Source: Nitrospirota bacterium
Lineage (GTDB): Bacteria > Nitrospirota > Nitrospiria > Nitrospirales > Nitrospiraceae
Length of the DNA: 59,556 nucleotides
Assembly: GCA_030645475.1 (NCBI GenBank)
Contig: JAUSMA010000054.1
Location: 1 to 59,556 of the forward strand
Reading direction: 5' to 3'
Of the stretch, positions 57,309 through 59,556 are shown one piece after another. Position 1 is the first letter of the stretch; each line of letters starts with the position of its first letter. A program made the position numbers and the translations under genes. The notes beneath the pieces are model-generated. The model did not search any database, was not told the origin of the DNA, and worked only from the letters and a program-made list of their open reading frames with translations.

Positions 57309-59522
57309 TTACTGTACCTGTCCACTCGTGATGACGCTTACAGGCCCACTAGCCGGAGCCGAACCCGCAAAGGTACCTGCTGCTGTCAGCGCCCCAGTGG
57401 CGTTATCAATCGTAAAGGCCGACACGTCATTAGAGCCTTGATTTGCCACATAGGCGCGCCGTCCGCTCGGATCCACCGTCACGGAAGCAGGATTCAGCCC
57501 TGCGGTAACCGTACCCACAGGCGTCAGCGCCCCGGTCAGGCTGTTAATGGTAAACGCCGACACATTATTTGCGGCACTTTGGTTCACCACATAGGCCCAC
57601 CGCCCACTCGGGTCCACCGTGAGAGAAACAGGATTCGTCCCTGCGGCAACTGAGGCCCCTACTGCAGTCAAAGCCCCGGTCGTGCTATTGATCGAAAATA
57701 CCGACACGTCGTTAGAGAGTTCATTCACCACATAGGCCCACTGCCCACTCGGATCCACCGTCACAGAGACAGGATTTGTCCCCGTGGCAAATGGACTGCC
57801 TGGCACCGCCAGCGCCAACAACTCGCCAGTCACGCGATTGATTTTAAACGCTGACACGCTGCTGGAACCTCGGTTGACCACATAGGCCCACTGCCCACTT
57901 GGATCCGCCGTCACAGAGACAGGATTTGTCCCCGCGGCAAACGGACTACCTGGCACCATCAACGCCGTCAACCCTCCAGTAACGCTATCAATCTGGAACG
58001 CCGACACATCGTTGGAGCCGAGGTTCGATACATAGGCAAACCGACCACTCGGGTCGACGGTCACGGACACAGGATTCGTTCCGGTGACAATCGGAACACC
58101 CACCGCCGTCAACGCCCCAGTGGCCGCATCAACCGTGAACGTCGACACAGTGTTGTCGCCAAAGTTCGCCACATAGGCCCATCGCCCGGCCGGATCCACC
58201 GTGACGGCACGAGGCGTCGTACCCACAGCAACTGGAAGGCCTACGGCCGCCAACGCTCCGTTCGTACTATTGATCGCAAACGCAGACACGTTATTGGACA
58301 GTTGGTTCGCCGTATAGGCAAATTTCGGCGTGAACTGCACCGGCGCAGTCCCGCGGACCAGAGCGAGAGAGCTAGGACTAGTGCGAGCTGCGACCGTCCC
58401 GGACGTGGCTAAGGGGGTCAGAGCCCCCGTCGTGCTGTTGATGGCAAAGGCCGACACGGTATTGCTGACTTCGTTCGTCGCATAAACAAACTGGCTATTG
58501 GGATCCACCATCACGGAGATCGGACCACTTCCCGCCGGACTGTCTGCTATCGGGCTCAAGGACCCGGTCGCACTGTTGACTGTGTACGCCGACACGCTAT
58601 TGGCTCCAAAATTTGCCACATAGACCCACCGCCCGCTCGGGTCCATCGTGATAGCCCTCGGGTCCACGCCTGTAGGAGTCTCGAAGCCCATCAACTTTGT
58701 CAGCGCCCCCGTCATACTGTCGATCGCGTACACCCAGATATTGCTGTCGTCGCGATTCGCCACATAGGCCCACCGTCCACTCGGGTCCACGACGACAGCA
58801 CGCGGGCTCGCCCCCGCGGCAAACGGGCTGCCAGGCACTGCCGTCAACGCCCCTGTGGTGCTATTAATCGCATAAGCCGACACGTTGTCGGTGGCGAGAT
58901 TCACCACATAGGCGAACCGCCCGCTCGGATCCACCGTCACCACCATAGGATTTGTCCCGGTAGCGACTGCGCCGACGATCGTCAGCGCCCCGGTTACGCT
59001 ATTGATCGTGTACGCCGACACGCTGGCGGCATTACGATTCACAACATAGGCAAACCGCCCGCTCGGATCCACCGTCACCGACGTGGGCAACGGACCGGCC
59101 GCGATCGGTGCGCCCACCGCCGTCAAAGCCCCCGTCGTACTATTGATCGTGTACGTCGACAGACTGTCGCTTTGGTTCGCGACATAGGCGAACCGCCCGC
59201 TCGGGGCCACCGTAATGGAGAAGGGCTGGAACGCGGAGATCATGTACCCGAGTGAGCGTAACTGACCACTGCTCGCGTTGACCGTGTACATCGAGATAGT
59301 GTTCTCGTCCGTATTCGTGACATAGGCAAACCGGGCCACAGCAGACGTTGCTGGGGCTACTGGTGACACTGGGGCTGGGGCTGCCCCACCTGCCCCACCT
59401 CCTCCGCCACTCCCGCAAGCTGCCAGGGTGACGCTCACGAGACTTATCGCCGTGATAGTCACCAGCCGTGCGGCCTGCCTTAGGATGCTAATCAAGTGAG
59501 GGAATCGTTCCATCGCTGTCAT
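57309..59522 (-). CDS. Lipoprotein with two seven-bladed YVTN-type propellers (paralogue)
   Basis: A 737-aa protein closely similar to the one at 53862. Signal peptide with lipobox SVTLAAC (Cys at about 36) and a Gly/Pro tether. Fourteen ~42-residue repeats occur in two sets of seven (for example SVTVDPSGRFAYVVN and NDVSAFQID), split near residue 385 by PSSLALVRGTAPVQFTPK. Start ATG at 59522 with AGGAGGTTAGG upstream. The leader GTGAACGACGAAT...GGAGGT, the ATG context and the downstream hairpin are all shared with the paralogue, so the whole transcription unit was duplicated. The gene is complete within the window. Confidence 0.82.
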   Translation of the reverse strand: MTAMERFPHLISILRQAARLVTITAISLVSVTLAACGSGGGGGAGGAAPAPVSPVAPATSAVARFAYVTNTDENTISMYTVNASSGQLRSLGYMISAFQPFSITVAPSGRFAYVANQSDSLSTYTINSTTGALTAVGAPIAAGPLPTSVTVDPSGRFAYVVNRNAASVSAYTINSVTGALTIVGAVATGTNPMVVTVDPSGRFAYVVNLATDNVSAYAINSTTGALTAVPGSPFAAGASPRAVVVDPSGRWAYVANRDDSNIWVYAIDSMTGALTKLMGFETPTGVDPRAITMDPSGRWVYVANFGANSVSAYTVNSATGSLSPIADSPAGSGPISVMVDPNSQFVYATNEVSNTVSAFAINSTTGALTPLATSGTVAARTSPSSLALVRGTAPVQFTPKFAYTANQLSNNVSAFAINSTNGALAAVGLPVAVGTTPRAVTVDPAGRWAYVANFGDNTVSTFTVDAATGALTAVGVPIVTGTNPVSVTVDPSGRFAYVSNLGSNDVSAFQIDSVTGGLTALMVPGSPFAAGTNPVSVTADPSGQWAYVVNRGSSSVSAFKINRVTGELLALAVPGSPFATGTNPVSVTVDPSGQWAYVVNELSNDVSVFSINSTTGALTAVGASVAAGTNPVSLTVDPSGRWAYVVNQSAANNVSAFTINSLTGALTPVGTVTAGLNPASVTVDPSGRRAYVANQGSNDVSAFTIDNATGALTAAGTFAGSAPASGPVSVITSGQVQ

Positions 59523-59556
59523 CCTAACCTCCTAGATTCGTCGTTCACCGAGTCTC

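Overview
The window looks like a chromosomal segment of a GC-rich Gram-negative bacterium, most plausibly Nitrospira or a close relative (phylum Nitrospirota). This is inference, resting on the gene mix (Si-specific transhydrogenase, CcoN-like 12-helix protein, Tll0287-like haem protein, giant Lhr helicase, J-domain and HU proteins) and on dense intergenic repeats of a kind I associate with that genus. No tRNA, rRNA, CRISPR array or complete insertion sequence was seen.

Layout. 1-7.5 kb: sthA, a TenA/PqqC-like gene overlapped by a 5'-eroded FRG-domain gene, a CsgG/FlgO-like exported protein, thiD, a 12-TM CcoN-like protein and an alpha/beta hydrolase. 7.5-15 kb: membrane and fibronectin-III proteins, a repeat cluster, an exported formylglycine-generating-enzyme-fold protein, a methyltransferase, HU, MOSC, prmA and a membrane-anchored MutS-like ATPase. 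15-22 kb: an MFS-acyltransferase-acyl-ACP synthetase fusion, an amidohydrolase and an ECF sigma factor with a membrane partner gene that carries an early in-frame stop. 22-28 kb is accessory: fatty-acid hydroxylase, DUF1348, DoxX, DUF1272, a PD-(D/E)XK-like nuclease between 22-bp direct repeats, and an MntA/HepT module whose HepT is frameshifted. 28-46 kb: universal stress protein, Lhr helicase, Ig plus propeller lipoprotein, epimerase, CPBP protease, class V aminotransferase, haem protein, amidohydrolase, J-domain protein, CCA/poly(A) polymerase-type enzyme and a stand-alone receiver. 46-53.5 kb: an envelope-stress-like ECF locus. 53.8-59.5 kb: two paralogous lipoproteins of 14 YVTN-type blades each, with a receiver protein between them.

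Two systems stand out. First, an ECF sigma factor (49890-50474) and a membrane anti-sigma candidate with a C-terminal CBM48 domain sit among genes for secreted Arg/Asp-repeat proteins. Four promoter-like sites (GTTTACCTT, then CGTCTAA or CGTCTTA, spacer exactly 15 bp in all four) precede the sigma operon and three transcription units encoding small exported proteins, so this looks like a complete autoregulated regulon. Second, a ~125-bp repeat family, called R125 here, occurs 12 times plus remnants. Its arms differ between copies but keep base pairing (compensatory changes), two copies carry the same ~80-bp insert in the loop, and most copies abut stop codons, often between convergent genes. 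In one place R125 supplies the start codon and part of the signal peptide of a gene. A second family (GTGAAACG / CTGATGGCTGA-type short repeats) supplies stop codons for several genes and is inserted in frame in the Lhr helicase.
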